Positions 30,364 to 40,340 of a stretch of DNA of 64,000 nucleotides are shown here, in pieces; position 1 is the stretch's first letter, and the number at the start of each line of letters is the position of its first letter. The DNA is taken from contig JAFZGW010000013.1 in the NCBI GenBank assembly GCA_017555205.1, forward strand, positions 1 to 64,000, written 5' to 3'. This stretch comes from Akkermansia sp. (GTDB lineage Bacteria; Verrucomicrobiota; Verrucomicrobiia; Verrucomicrobiales; Akkermansiaceae). Position numbers and translations under genes: made by a program. The notes beneath the pieces were generated by a model. It was given only the letters and a program-made list of their open reading frames with translations, was not told the origin of the DNA and made no database searches.

Positions 30364-31728
30364 ATGAAGCACATCGAATTCACCGCCACGAACGGCTCTT
30401 TCGATATCAACGATTTCATCAATCGTTGTGATGCCGCCACCATGGGCGAAGAACTTCCCCCTGCTCCGGCTCCCAAGCCGGAGGCAGAGGAGATGATGCC
30501 GCCCTGCTCCGTTCCGGTGGCTGATGGCACAGACCCCATCATCTACTCCCCGCTGGAAGAGGTCATTGCTGACCTGCGCATGGGCAAACTCATCCTGATG
30601 ACGGATGATCCCCACCGTGAGAATGAAGCCGACCTCGTCTGCGCCGGGCAGTTTGCCACACCGCAGAACATCAACTTCATGGCCATTCATGCCCGCGGTC
30701 TCATCTGCGTGCCCATGGCTCCGGAACGTGTGGATGGTCTGGGCCTGCCCATGCAAGCCCAGCACAACACGGAAAAGCACCACACAGCCTTTACCGTGAG
30801 CGTGGATGCCAAGGAAGGCACCACCACCGGCATCAGCGCTTTCGAACGGTCCATCACCACCATGAAGCTGGCCGACCCCAAGGCCAGCCTGGATGACTTT
30901 GTGCAGCCCGGCCACTGCTTCCCGCTGCGTGCTGTAGAGGGTGGTGTCATCCGCCGCGCCGGCCATACGGAGGGTACTGTGGACATGATGCGCATTGCCG
31001 GACTGGAGCCCGTGGGCGTATGCTGTGAAATCATGAAGGAAGACGGCACCATGGCCCGCCTTGGCGAGCTGGGCTCCTTCCAGAAGAAGTTTGGTCTGAA
31101 GGCCTGCTCCCTGGCTCAGATTATTGAGCACCGCCAGCACACGGAAAAACTGGTGGAGCGTGAGGAAAAGGTTAAGCTGCCCACCGATTTCGGTGATTTC
31201 GATTGCTATTCCTATCATTCCAAGGTAGACGGCAAGACGCACCTTGCCCTGGTGCGCGGTGAAATCAGCCCGGATAAGCCGGTGCTCTGCCGCGTGCACA
31301 GCGAGTGCCTTACCGGCGATGTTTTTGCCAGCCGCCGCTGCGACTGCGGCAGCCAGCTGCACGCCGCCATGCGCCAGATTGCCCAGGAGGGCGGCATCCT
31401 TCTCTACCTGCGCCAGGAGGGCCGCGGCATTGGCCTTGCTGCCAAGCTGCACGCCTACAAGCTGCAGGAACAAGGCTACGACACGGTAGATGCCAACATC
31501 AAGCTTGGCTTTGCCCCCGACCTGCGCGACTACGGAGTGGGTGCCCAGATTCTGCGCGACCTCGGGGTGCGCCACCTGCGCCTGCTCACCAACAATCCGC
31601 TCAAGATTCAGGGCCTCTCCGGCCACGGGCTGGATGTGGTGGAGCATGTGGCCATCTCCATTCCCGCGCACGAGGATAACCAGCATTACCTCGATACCAA
31701 GCGCGACCGAATGGGACACCTTATCTGA
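30364..31728 (+). CDS. ribBA: Bifunctional DHBP synthase / GTP cyclohydrolase II
   Basis: The 454-residue fusion provides both precursors for riboflavin. The DHBP synthase half (about 60-275) has DDPHRENEADLVCAG and the later RAGHTEGTVD. The GTP cyclohydrolase II half (about 280-450) has VHSECLTGDVFASRRCDCG with zinc-binding cysteines (near 313) and RQEGRGIGLAAKLHAY. An N-terminal extension of about 58 residues with a Pro/Glu-rich stretch is not part of the usual enzyme. A terminator follows the stop. Confidence 0.95.
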   Translation: MKHIEFTATNGSFDINDFINRCDAATMGEELPPAPAPKPEAEEMMPPCSVPVADGTDPIIYSPLEEVIADLRMGKLILMTDDPHRENEADLVCAGQFATPQNINFMAIHARGLICVPMAPERVDGLGLPMQAQHNTEKHHTAFTVSVDAKEGTTTGISAFERSITTMKLADPKASLDDFVQPGHCFPLRAVEGGVIRRAGHTEGTVDMMRIAGLEPVGVCCEIMKEDGTMARLGELGSFQKKFGLKACSLAQIIEHRQHTEKLVEREEKVKLPTDFGDFDCYSYHSKVDGKTHLALVRGEISPDKPVLCRVHSECLTGDVFASRRCDCGSQLHAAMRQIAQEGGILLYLRQEGRGIGLAAKLHAYKLQEQGYDTVDANIKLGFAPDLRDYGVGAQILRDLGVRHLRLLTNNPLKIQGLSGHGLDVVEHVAISIPAHEDNQHYLDTKRDRMGHLI

Positions 31729-31742
31729 TTCTCAAATTTCAG

Positions 31743-31772
31743 ACTGGCGCGGGCATCCGCGCCAGTTTTTTT
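31743..31772 (+). terminator. Terminator of glnS-ribBA
   Basis: ACTGGCGCGG and CCGCGCCAGT form a perfect stem around GCAT, followed by seven T. Confidence 0.95.
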
Positions 31773-31775
31773 CGC

Positions 31776-31804
31776 TTGCGCCCGGGGGGCGAATCTGGTA
31801 CCCT
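31776..31804 (+). promoter_or_regulatory. Promoter of the PcrA/UvrD helicase gene
   Basis: TTGCGC (31776-31781), 17-base spacer and TACCCT (31799-31804). The predicted start leaves about 12 bases of leader to ATG 31823. Confidence 0.45.
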
Positions 31805-31822
31805 CTTGCCGCTCCCCCGACT

Positions 31823-33826
31823 ATGGCAGAAAAATTCGACATCAACAGCCTCAATGCCGCCCAGAAACAGGCGGTGCAGACCCTGAATGGCCCGGTGCTC
31901 ATCCTGGCCGGTGCCGGTACCGGCAAAACCCGCACCGTTACCTGCCGTATTGCCAACATGATTGAGAAGGGAGTGAATCCGCGCGGTATTCTTGCCCTCA
32001 CCTTCACCAACAAGGCCGCCAACGAAATGGCCGACCGCGTGGCCGGGCTTGTGGACCGCAAATCTGCACGCGCCATGACGGTGTGTACTTTCCACTCGCT
32101 CTGCGTGCGTATCCTGCGCCAGGATATCGGCAAGCTGGGCTACAAGGAGAACTTCTCCATTTACACCGGCAGCGACCAGAGCGGCCTGCTCAAGCGCCTC
32201 ATCATGGAATACGGCGCCCGACGCGAAAAGCTGGAGCCCGCCCAGGTGCTGGCCGAAATGTCGCGCGTGCGCAACAACGGGCTGGATGTGGATAACATCG
32301 AGGACACCCTCATCGCCGCCGTGGCCAAGGCCTACATGCGCGAGCTGAAGGCCCAGAATGCGGTGGACTTCGATGACCTGCTCATCCTCACAGAGCGTCT
32401 GTTGCGCTGTTATCCCACTATTCATGAAAAATGGAACAAGCGTTTCACCTACATCACCGTGGACGAGTTCCAGGACACCAACTCCCTGCAGATGAGCCTG
32501 CTGCGCCAGCTGGTGGGCCCGGAGCATAATGTGTGCGTGGTGGGCGATGATGACCAATCCATCTACGGATGGCGAGGGGCCCAGATTTCCAACATTCTGG
32601 ATTTCGAAAGTTTCTTCCCGAACCCGACCGTCATCAAGCTGGAGGAAAACTATCGCTGCACGCGCCAGGTGCTGGATTGCGCCAACGCGCTCATCAAGCA
32701 CAACGCCGGACGCCGCGACAAGACCCTGCGCACCAACAAGGACGGCGAATTCCCCGTGCGTCTCATGGCTATGCCCGGCTCCCAGGAGGAAGCCGAGTTC
32801 ATCGCAGATGAGATTGAGCAGTTCCGCGCCCGCCAGAGTCTGCCGTGGGAGGCCTTTGCCATCCTTTTCCGCGCCAATGCGCAGAGTCGCGCACTGGAAA
32901 TGGCCCTGCGCGAGCGCCATATCCCCTACCGCATGGTGGGCAGCAAGAGCTTCTTCGACCGCCGAGAGGTGAAGGACCTCATCAGCTATCTGCAGATGAT
33001 GGATAACCCGGATGCCGACCTGCACCTGCTGCGTGTGCTCAACACCCCGCCGCGTGGCATCTCTGCCACCACCGCATCCTTTGCCATTGATTGGAGCCGC
33101 GACAACAAGAAGAGCATCTGGGCCACGCTGGTGGATTTATCATTCCTCACCGAATGCTCCACCCGCTCCCAGAACAGCATCGAGGCCTTCACCGAGCTGG
33201 TGACCCGCTACGGCACCGAGTTTGCCGCCAGCGAACGCCCCTTCGTCGATATCCTGCAGGATTTCCTGAACGAAACGGGCTACGAGGAATACATCGCCAA
33301 GAACTGCAAGACGGAGGAGGAGAGGATGCGCCGCCAGTCCGCCATTGACGACATCAAGGTAGCACTGCGCCAATTCTGGCTGCCCGGCCACAAGCTCACG
33401 GATTTCCTGTCCGGCATCTGTCTGGACGACAGCCGCGAGGAGGACGACATCGAAAGCAAGAGCGGTGTGTGCCTCATCACCATGCACGCCGCCAAGGGGC
33501 TGGAATTCCCGCAGGTATACATCGTGGGCGTGGAGGAAGGCCTGCTTCCGCACACCCGCTCGGTGGATGAAGGCAGCATGGACGAGGAACGCCGACTCTT
33601 CTATGTGGGTATCACTCGCGCCCGTGAACGACTCACCATGACCTACTGCGCCAAGCGCAGCCGCTACGGCCAGGAGGAACGCTGCCAGCCCTCCAGCTTC
33701 ATTCATGAAATCCCGAAGCACATGTACGAGTTTGTGGACTACGACAAACTCATGAAATCCCCTGTCTCAGAGGATGAATGCGCCGATTTCTTCGCCTCCA
33801 TGCGCGATTTGCTGTCCGAGGATTAA
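31823..33826 (+). CDS. pcrA: UvrD/PcrA-type DNA helicase
   Basis: The 667-residue superfamily 1A helicase unwinds DNA 3'-5' in repair and replication-fork maintenance. It has the Q-motif region (LNAAQKQAV), Walker A LAGAGTGKTRTV (near 28-39), Walker B VDEFQDTN, motif III DDDQSIYGWRGA, and motifs IV-VI ending VGITRARERLTM. The C-terminal region after VI is short, about 60 residues, so it is nearer to Rep/PcrA core length than to full UvrD. ATG 31823 is chosen; the frame runs upstream into ribBA without coding character. It converges on the GH84 gene with a four-base gap. Confidence 0.93.
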   Translation: MAEKFDINSLNAAQKQAVQTLNGPVLILAGAGTGKTRTVTCRIANMIEKGVNPRGILALTFTNKAANEMADRVAGLVDRKSARAMTVCTFHSLCVRILRQDIGKLGYKENFSIYTGSDQSGLLKRLIMEYGARREKLEPAQVLAEMSRVRNNGLDVDNIEDTLIAAVAKAYMRELKAQNAVDFDDLLILTERLLRCYPTIHEKWNKRFTYITVDEFQDTNSLQMSLLRQLVGPEHNVCVVGDDDQSIYGWRGAQISNILDFESFFPNPTVIKLEENYRCTRQVLDCANALIKHNAGRRDKTLRTNKDGEFPVRLMAMPGSQEEAEFIADEIEQFRARQSLPWEAFAILFRANAQSRALEMALRERHIPYRMVGSKSFFDRREVKDLISYLQMMDNPDADLHLLRVLNTPPRGISATTASFAIDWSRDNKKSIWATLVDLSFLTECSTRSQNSIEAFTELVTRYGTEFAASERPFVDILQDFLNETGYEEYIAKNCKTEEERMRRQSAIDDIKVALRQFWLPGHKLTDFLSGICLDDSREEDDIESKSGVCLITMHAAKGLEFPQVYIVGVEEGLLPHTRSVDEGSMDEERRLFYVGITRARERLTMTYCAKRSRYGQEERCQPSSFIHEIPKHMYEFVDYDKLMKSPVSEDECADFFASMRDLLSED

Positions 33827-33830
33827 CGCT

Positions 33831-36311
33831 TCAGCGGAAGATAATCTCATTCAGTCGGGCACCTGACTCCTTTTTAACGGAGATTTCGATGGTGCGGGTT
33901 CCCTTGGGAATGCTGTGATACAGCACGCCTCCGGAGCGTTTTTCAGTCTGGCCCGGGGTAATCTCAGCCTCGGCGCTGCCGACCAGAATCACCTGTCTGG
34001 TTGAGGTGGAGGGAACACCCATCTTGAAGCGGATGGTGCTGTGACTGCAATCCACAGAGGTGGAAAGGTCGGCATCGGTCAACCAGCGGGCATCCAGCCA
34101 TTCGCCCGGGGGCGGCAGCAGCAGCTTGAAATCCTTTATCTTAATCTGCTGGGCTGTGCGGGAGGTGTTTGTCAGCACAAGCTTGCGCACACCATCTTTC
34201 AACACGTTGCCGCTGAGATGCAGAGCGGAGCCTCGCTGTTCTGCCTTCGGCTGGCTCTTGCGTCCATTGGTAGCATGCAGCTCTACCCGCCCCCATGTAT
34301 TGATGCCCTGGTTCTCCAGATCAATAATGGCCTCGTGAGCAGGTACGCCGGCGGGAATGTTCAGCTCAATGCCCGCACCGCCGGGCAGCTGGTGAAACTC
34401 CATGATACGGTTGATGCCGATTTCTCTCTCCGTATCATTCACGGTAAGCCTTACTCCACGGATTCCGCTGGTGGCTGTAGGAATGACGGATGCTGCCTTA
34501 CCGGACTTACCCTTGGCGACAGTCTTGTACAGCACTTTGTTCTGGTACTGAAGCACAGTCTCGATAAGCGGCATGAGGTGTTCTGTCCCCACAGTTACGC
34601 CCTGAACCGTGGTCACACCGCTGCCATTCCACTGGGGGCGCGTGGTCTTCTTCATTTCGGCCAGCGCATTGGTGGCCTTCAGAAAGGCGAGCAGCGGCTT
34701 CTTTTCCTTGGTGGAACAGGAATCCAGCAGCCGGTCACCCGCATCGCCCAGCATCTCAAACTGCTTGAACCAGGGCTGAATTTCCTTTGCCAGAGCTTCA
34801 GCAGAGCCCTCGGCCTTGCGCAGCGTCTTGCCGGCCTTGCGAATGGACTTGAACACTTTGCGTATGGCTTGCAGAGACTCCTCCGAAGCTCCCCCCTGCG
34901 ATATCTGCTGGCGCAGAGCCTTGAGCTGGGGCGCAAGTGCGGCAGATTCCTCTCGGTAATATTCATGCACGTTGGGCAGCAAATTGCTGTTGTGGTCGCA
35001 GAAAAGCTGCATCTCCGCCTTATATTCGGGATAAAGCCGGGCGATACCGGCTTTCCACGTATCCTGAGAATCAAATCCGGAGATATTCCAGGTGTAATCC
35101 GCCACGCCGAACAGCCCCACCTTGCTGGCCTCAGCATGCTCCATGGGATTCGCCACAAATCCGCTCATCTGCTTCTTCATTTCCTCCTCAGTGCCGAGTC
35201 CATAGGTACGGCCCATGGAAAGGCGGTCGCGGCGGAAATCATTGCAGGGCCAGTTCCACCAGATGAAGGTGGGAGATTTAAGGAAGCGGTTCACCCATTT
35301 CTGCCCCTCCAGCTTGATATCGTGCACCACGGTATTACCCGTCCACATCATGAAGATATCCTTCGGCAGGCCATTGCCCATCTCTGTGAGGAACCCTTCA
35401 TTGGTCCAGCCGCGATTGTATCCTGTGGGGCACATGATAAGCTCCTGGTTGGCATCCGGATGTTTGCGGATGAAGTTCTGCTGAATGTAGTTGCAGAGCT
35501 GCACCTGACGCGAAGCCTTGCCGATTTCGCCGTTTGAATCATCCACAAACACGCCGAAATCGCGAATACCGAGCTCATAGAGCTGCTGCAGCTTGGCACA
35601 GAGCTTGTCCATGTGCGGCTTACCATCCTGGTTACTCCAGTCGATGGTGTTAGCGGGGTGAATGGCCCAGAAGAATTTGACATGGTTCCTGCGCGCGTGA
35701 GCTACCACTTTTTTCAACGCTGCAGCCTTATCGGCGGGATACAGTTCATAGCATCCGGCACCGTGGTGGTAGGGGTCATCCTTGGGAGCGTAGATGTAGG
35801 TGTTCAGCTTGTTGCGTCCATAGAAATCCAGCTGAGCCAGACGGGCTTCTGTACTCCAGGGTATGCCGTAGTATCCCTCCACCACGCCGCGGTAAGGAAT
35901 ATCCGGCCAGTCAATAATAGTCCCCGTGGGCAATTTCCCTTTTTTTACAATCTCCTCCAGGGAGTCGCCCTGGTATGGTTCCTTATGTGCCGAACGAACG
36001 TGATTTTCACCCCGCAGCAGCTGACTGATGGTTTGTCTGGCATAGAAAAGCCCCGTCTCGTCATTGGCGTAAATCGTCAATTTGCCTGCGGCAATGGAAA
36101 TGGCGTACCCCTCATCGACCTTGGGAAGCTTGTCCCAGATTCCGCCGCGGGAGTTCTTACCCCTCTTACGAACAGAGACCTCCTTGACGGTTGTATACTT
36201 GCCGCTGAGTTCCACCCGCTGCGGGCGCGGATAAACCGGAGATTCCGCGGCTGTTCCCAGAGAAGAACAACAGAGAGCCAGCGTCAGCGTAAGTAGAAAA
36301 CCCTTCATCAT
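33831..36311 (-). CDS. Exported GH84 beta-N-acetylhexosaminidase
   Basis: The 826-residue product has a signal peptide (about 1-22) and a small N-terminal alpha/beta domain. The GH84 catalytic barrel starts near RGVVEGYYGIPWS (141-153). The Asp pair that drives substrate-assisted catalysis in the family is seen as D257-D258 in FGVFVDDSNGE. C-terminal beta domains (about 620-826) may bind carbohydrate. GH84 enzymes of gut bacteria remove beta-linked GlcNAc from glycoproteins such as mucin, or act on hyaluronan-type chains. The start is the first of two adjacent ATGs; TAGAAT at 36345-36350 could be the -10. No transporter or regulator is adjacent. Confidence 0.92.
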   Translation of the reverse strand: MMKGFLLTLTLALCCSSLGTAAESPVYPRPQRVELSGKYTTVKEVSVRKRGKNSRGGIWDKLPKVDEGYAISIAAGKLTIYANDETGLFYARQTISQLLRGENHVRSAHKEPYQGDSLEEIVKKGKLPTGTIIDWPDIPYRGVVEGYYGIPWSTEARLAQLDFYGRNKLNTYIYAPKDDPYHHGAGCYELYPADKAAALKKVVAHARRNHVKFFWAIHPANTIDWSNQDGKPHMDKLCAKLQQLYELGIRDFGVFVDDSNGEIGKASRQVQLCNYIQQNFIRKHPDANQELIMCPTGYNRGWTNEGFLTEMGNGLPKDIFMMWTGNTVVHDIKLEGQKWVNRFLKSPTFIWWNWPCNDFRRDRLSMGRTYGLGTEEEMKKQMSGFVANPMEHAEASKVGLFGVADYTWNISGFDSQDTWKAGIARLYPEYKAEMQLFCDHNSNLLPNVHEYYREESAALAPQLKALRQQISQGGASEESLQAIRKVFKSIRKAGKTLRKAEGSAEALAKEIQPWFKQFEMLGDAGDRLLDSCSTKEKKPLLAFLKATNALAEMKKTTRPQWNGSGVTTVQGVTVGTEHLMPLIETVLQYQNKVLYKTVAKGKSGKAASVIPTATSGIRGVRLTVNDTEREIGINRIMEFHQLPGGAGIELNIPAGVPAHEAIIDLENQGINTWGRVELHATNGRKSQPKAEQRGSALHLSGNVLKDGVRKLVLTNTSRTAQQIKIKDFKLLLPPPGEWLDARWLTDADLSTSVDCSHSTIRFKMGVPSTSTRQVILVGSAEAEITPGQTEKRSGGVLYHSIPKGTRTIEISVKKESGARLNEIIFR

Positions 36312-36385
36312 GGCAGAGTGAGAAAAATAACAGGAACGACGGCCATTCTACCACATTGAAGCATAAAACCAAGAACAAACTAAAT

Positions 36386-36673
36386 TCAGTGATTATACAG
36401 GTAGACAAAAAGTCGAGTAAAACCATGAATGGCAAGATAAATGATGACACACCAGAAGAGTAATTCAGAAACGGTGTGAACAGGTATAGGATGCAACGCC
36501 CACATAAGGGCCGGAATCCGCCAGTAGGTAAGAGACACCGGCAGCAGAGCCAGCAACGTGTACAGCACAATTCTCCGTGGCATTGTCGCCACACCGGCGG
36601 CAACAGAGAAAACAAGCAGGCTCCCCCATATCACCAAAAGGAACAGAAAAAGAAGCAAGCCGAAAATAATCAT
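36386..36673 (-). CDS. Small three-segment membrane protein
   Basis: The 95-residue product is almost entirely hydrophobic, with three likely transmembrane segments (about 3-28, 35-50 and 66-88). The loop after the first segment carries the basic MPRR. I do not recognise a family. It lies upstream of the GH84 gene on the same strand (74 bases apart) and has its own leaderless-type promoter. Confidence 0.6.
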   Translation of the reverse strand: MIIFGLLLFLFLLVIWGSLLVFSVAAGVATMPRRIVLYTLLALLPVSLTYWRIPALMWALHPIPVHTVSELLFWCVIIYLAIHGFTRLFVYLYNH

Positions 36674-36679
36674 GCGAGC

Positions 36680-36708
36680 ATGATGCCTGCAAGTGCTGGG
36701 AATGTAAA
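36680..36708 (-). promoter_or_regulatory. Leaderless-type promoter of the 95-residue membrane protein
   Basis: On the minus strand TTTACA, 17-base spacer and CATCAT (36680-36685), then six bases to the ATG at 36673. Confidence 0.45.
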
Positions 36709-36763
36709 GGAAAAAGACGCCGGGCTCCTTGCAGGGCTCCTTGCAATTTTGCGAATTGTTGGC

Positions 36764-36793
36764 TTGAAGTGTTGCACGGGTCTATGCTAAAAT
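36764..36793 (+). promoter_or_regulatory. Leaderless-type promoter of dsbD
   Basis: TTGAAG (36764-36769), 18-base spacer and TAAAAT (36788-36793) with an extended TGC, then six bases (CTCTGC) to ATG 36800. Confidence 0.65.
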
Positions 36794-36799
36794 CTCTGC

Positions 36800-38962
36800 A
36801 TGAACCTCATTCGCAGCATAATCGTACCGCTTGCGCTGGTTTGTGGCCAGGCCATGGCCCAATTTGACGGCATGATGGGATTTGACGCTCCTTCCACTAT
36901 GAGCGTAACCTCTGCCGCCAGCGTGCAGAGCTACCAGCCCGGCAAGCCGTTCTACGTGGCGCTCAAGGGCGACATTACCGCCCCGTGGCATGCTTACTGG
37001 CAGAACCCCGGCACCGTGGGTGAAGCCATGAGCGCCGAGATTTCCGCCCCGGAAGGATTCACGGTCAAGGGTCCGTTCTGGCAGGTGCCGCATAAGCACG
37101 AGGGGGGGCTGGGTGTGGCCTACACCTATGAGAAGCCAGTGATTGTGTGGGAAATCACCCCCGCAGCAGATGCCCCGGCCAACGCCACGTTCACCCTCTC
37201 CGCTACGGCTCAGACCTGCTCCGACGAAGGCTGCAACGCCCCCGAAACGCAAACCACTACGCTGGAACTGACCTCAGGTGATGCCTCCGCTAATCCCGCC
37301 TGGGCAGATGAGCAGAAACTCACCATCGGGCCCGGCGATACGGCCACCACGGCAACGGCCAGCCAGCAGGGCAACACGGTCAGCCTCAGCTTCACTGCCG
37401 ATGCCGGTCTGGAATCCGCCTACTTCTTCTCTGCAGACAACAGCATCTCCCCCACGGCTGAGCAGAAGCTCACCACCAATGCAGATGGCAGCTACACGCT
37501 GGTGCTCACCCGCAATGACAACAGCGACACGATGTATCCCGTGAAGGATGAAGCCACGGTCGGCAAACCGCTGGCTGCACTGGAGGGCGTACTGGTCTAC
37601 GGCGATAAGCACTGCTCCGTCAACATTGAAATGGGTGCAGCTGCTCCGGCAGCCAAGGAATCTGCAGGTGTGCCCGAGGGTCTGGCTGCACTCTGCCTCT
37701 CCCTCTTCGTCGGTGGTCTTATCCTCAACCTGATGCCCTGCGTATTCCCGGTAATCGGCCTGAAGGTGATGAGCTTTGTGCAGATGGGTGGCGGCAGCCG
37801 CCGCAAGGTATTCACCCACTCCATGATTTTCGTGCTGGGCGTGCTGGTTTCCTTCTGGATTATTTCCGGGCTCATGATTGTGTTCTCCAACCTGGGCGCG
37901 CTGGCCGAAGTGCCGTGGACCCAGTGGCTGAGCACCCTGTGGAACGATGCCGGTTCCTCCACCCGCAGCTGGGCTGAATGGATGCAGAATCCGTGGATTG
38001 TCTATGCCATCCTTCTTCTGCTGCTTGTGCTGGGGCTCAGCATGTACGGCGTATTCGAAATCGGCGCCGGTATCACCGGTGCTGGTCAGGGCGTGCAGAA
38101 CAAGGAAGGCCTGCTCGGTTCCTTCTTCCAGGGCTTCTTCGTGACCATCGTGGCCACCCCCTGCAGCGCTCCCTTCCTGGGTGCCGCCATGCCTGCAGCC
38201 ATGGCCCTGCCCGGCGTGTGGATGACGCTGGCCCTCACCTTCATGGCCCTGGGCCTTTCCTTCCCCTACATCGTGCTGGGCATGTTCCCTGCGCTGGTGC
38301 GCCTGCTGCCGCAGCCGGGTGAGTGGATGGAATCCCTGAAGCAGGGGCTTTCCTTCCTGCTCTTCGCCGCCGCCGCCTGGATGCTCTATGTGTACCTGGC
38401 CTTCTGGCCGGCCAGTGAGAGCACTGACACTATGTGGGTGAACATGTCTCTGGTCGTATTCTGCGCAGCCTTCTGGGTATACGGTCGCTGGAGCCTGCCG
38501 TTCCGTCCGCTCAGCACCCGCATCATCGGCTTTGTGGTAGCCCTGCTCCTGGCCGCCGCAGGTTTCTGGGGTGCTCGCCCCTACGCACCGGCAGAGAATA
38601 AGCTGGAGTGGGAGGAATGGAGCCCCGCCGCCATGCAGGAAGCTCTGGAGAACGATACCCCTGTGTATGTGGACTTCACCGCCAAATGGTGCGCCACCTG
38701 CCAGGCCAACAAGAAAGTAGCCTACACCGAGGAAGTGTATGCGGCCATGAGCGAGGCCGGCGTGGTACTCATGCGAGCCGACAAGACAGCCCCCAATCCT
38801 GAGATTGACGCCGAGATGCGCAAGCTGAACCGTAGCTCCGTGCCCGTGAATGCCCTCTATGTGCCCGGTAAGGAGCCCGTAGTGACCAGCGAGCTGCTGA
38901 CCCCGGATTACATGCTCGACTTCCTCAAGGCAAACCTTCCCGCCGAGCAGGAGACAGAGTAA
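36800..38962 (+). CDS. dsbD: Thiol:disulfide interchange protein DsbD
   Basis: The 720-residue membrane protein carries electrons from cytoplasmic thioredoxin to periplasmic partners. It has a signal peptide and an N-terminal periplasmic immunoglobulin-like domain (about 25-270). The transmembrane core has paired cysteines in LNLMPCVFPVIGL (near 310) and ATPCSAPFLGAA (near 453). The C-terminal thioredoxin domain has WCATC (near 629). The N-domain resembles the DsbD/ScsB-like 'alpha' form with CSDEGCNAPE (near 138). A terminator and a palindromic element follow. Confidence 0.92.
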   Translation: MNLIRSIIVPLALVCGQAMAQFDGMMGFDAPSTMSVTSAASVQSYQPGKPFYVALKGDITAPWHAYWQNPGTVGEAMSAEISAPEGFTVKGPFWQVPHKHEGGLGVAYTYEKPVIVWEITPAADAPANATFTLSATAQTCSDEGCNAPETQTTTLELTSGDASANPAWADEQKLTIGPGDTATTATASQQGNTVSLSFTADAGLESAYFFSADNSISPTAEQKLTTNADGSYTLVLTRNDNSDTMYPVKDEATVGKPLAALEGVLVYGDKHCSVNIEMGAAAPAAKESAGVPEGLAALCLSLFVGGLILNLMPCVFPVIGLKVMSFVQMGGGSRRKVFTHSMIFVLGVLVSFWIISGLMIVFSNLGALAEVPWTQWLSTLWNDAGSSTRSWAEWMQNPWIVYAILLLLLVLGLSMYGVFEIGAGITGAGQGVQNKEGLLGSFFQGFFVTIVATPCSAPFLGAAMPAAMALPGVWMTLALTFMALGLSFPYIVLGMFPALVRLLPQPGEWMESLKQGLSFLLFAAAAWMLYVYLAFWPASESTDTMWVNMSLVVFCAAFWVYGRWSLPFRPLSTRIIGFVVALLLAAAGFWGARPYAPAENKLEWEEWSPAAMQEALENDTPVYVDFTAKWCATCQANKKVAYTEEVYAAMSEAGVVLMRADKTAPNPEIDAEMRKLNRSSVPVNALYVPGKEPVVTSELLTPDYMLDFLKANLPAEQETE

Positions 38963-38988
38963 AGCCTCCCGTTCAACTTCGCAGATTC

Positions 38989-39023
38989 ATCGCGCTTCCC
39001 ACAAAACGGAGGCGCGATTTTTT
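38989..39023 (+). terminator. Terminator of dsbD
   Basis: ATCGCGC and GCGCGAT pair around a 16-base loop, followed by six T, 26 bases after the dsbD stop. Confidence 0.85.
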
Positions 39024-39057
39024 CACCCACTCGTACACGCCGCGCTTGCCATATATG

Positions 39058-39278
39058 AGCCAAAGGATATTCCGCCAAATGGGAGTTTGGCGGGCGGCTG
39101 TTTTTATCGGAGCAAGGGACTTTAGTCCCTCATCGCTTGAGTTTTCGGGACTGAAGTCCCGTGCTCCGAAAGATTTGAGCCCCCGCCAAATCGCCATTTG
39201 CCGATTTGTGGGGCTGATTATTCAGAACCACAGTTGATAAATCAGGCGATTGCAACATGCCTGGGACCGCACACTCCT
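39058..39278 (+). repeat. Family B palindromic element, copy between dsbD and the PpiC gene
   Basis: The nested hairpin is almost identical to the other copies; the right third is degenerate (CAGTTGATAAATCAGGCGATT). Imperfect direct repeats CGCTTGCCATATATG (39043-39057) and CGCTTGCATACATG (39279-39292) flank it and may be a decayed target duplication. It fills most of 39024-39300. Confidence 0.8.
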
Positions 39279-39300
39279 CGCTTGCATACATGCTTTTTGT

Positions 39301-39329
39301 TTGCAAAAAGGCGGGTGGCAGAGTAGAAT
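39301..39329 (+). promoter_or_regulatory. Leaderless-type promoter of the PpiC-like gene
   Basis: TTGCAA (39301-39306), 17-base spacer and TAGAAT (39324-39329), then six bases to GTG 39336. It makes the GTG start credible. Confidence 0.7.
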
Positions 39330-39335
39330 AGGCGC

Positions 39336-40340
39336 GTGAAGTGGACGTCTGCTAAAATCTATGTTCTGAAAGCGGCCATCATTGGTACGACTCTGGGGTA
39401 CATGTGCCTCGACCTCTGGTTGCTGCATGGGCCGATGTACGGATTTCTGCACAAGGACAAGCAGGCCGCAGAGGCTGCCGTGGTGGTATACGGCGAGCGC
39501 ATCTCGCATGCGCAGCTGGCCCGCCACAAGGCAGAACAGGAAGCCATTTCCGGGCGCGAAAAGACCAACACCAGCATGGCCATGGACATGGTGCGCAGCT
39601 CCCTGCTCCGCATGCGCACCCGCTACAATGACAACCAGCTGAAGCACGACCGCTCCGCTGCAGAGCGAGAGGTTGCCGGTCTGGCCTCCCGCGCAGGCAG
39701 CCCGGAGGAGTTTGACCAGCAGCTGGCCACGCAGGGCTACACCCGCCGCCAGTTCACGGATAAGCTGGAGGCCCGCCAGCTGCAGCTTGCCCTGCTGGAT
39801 CGCAATCTGGAGCCACACACACAGGTGGATAATGCCGCCATCATGGCCCACTACAAGCTGCTCAAGGATGAAATGACCATCCCTGCCAGCCGCCCGGTGA
39901 AGCATATCTTTATCGCTTCACTCAACCGCAACGAGGATGACGCCCGCCGCACCGCAGAGCTGGCCATATCCCGGCTGGAAGCCGGCGAAGGCTTTGCCGA
40001 CCTGGCCGCCGAGGTGAGCGAGGACACCGCCACCGCCAAGCGCGGAGGCAATCTGGGCACGGTGTATGATGATGCCCACCTGCCGCTGCCGGAGCTGAAT
40101 CTTTTTGGCGACAACGCCCTGCCCGCCGGCACTCCCACGCTAGCCAAGAGCAAGTGGGGATGGCATGTCATCCTGGCCGGGCCCATCACGCCCGCCTACA
40201 CCCCCTCACTGGATGACTGCCGCGAAACCCTGCGCACCGCCATCATCAGCGCCCAGCGCGAGCTGGGGGTAAATACCTTCTTCGACACGCTTATCAAGGA
40301 AGCGCACCGCAAGCAACACATCAAGATTCATGTCAAGTAA
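39336..40340 (+). CDS. Membrane-anchored SurA/PpiC-type peptidyl-prolyl isomerase
   Basis: The 334-residue protein starts with an uncleaved-looking N-terminal membrane segment (about 7-28). A helical SurA-N-like chaperone region (about 50-180) follows, then a parvulin domain (about 188-290) with PVKHIFIASLNRNEDDARR, AEVSEDTATAKRGGNLG and KSKWGWHVILA. It probably assists folding of exported proteins in the periplasm. GTG is the only start consistent with the promoter. Its end overlaps aroA by 11 bases. Confidence 0.85.
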   Translation: MKWTSAKIYVLKAAIIGTTLGYMCLDLWLLHGPMYGFLHKDKQAAEAAVVVYGERISHAQLARHKAEQEAISGREKTNTSMAMDMVRSSLLRMRTRYNDNQLKHDRSAAEREVAGLASRAGSPEEFDQQLATQGYTRRQFTDKLEARQLQLALLDRNLEPHTQVDNAAIMAHYKLLKDEMTIPASRPVKHIFIASLNRNEDDARRTAELAISRLEAGEGFADLAAEVSEDTATAKRGGNLGTVYDDAHLPLPELNLFGDNALPAGTPTLAKSKWGWHVILAGPITPAYTPSLDDCRETLRTAIISAQRELGVNTFFDTLIKEAHRKQHIKIHVK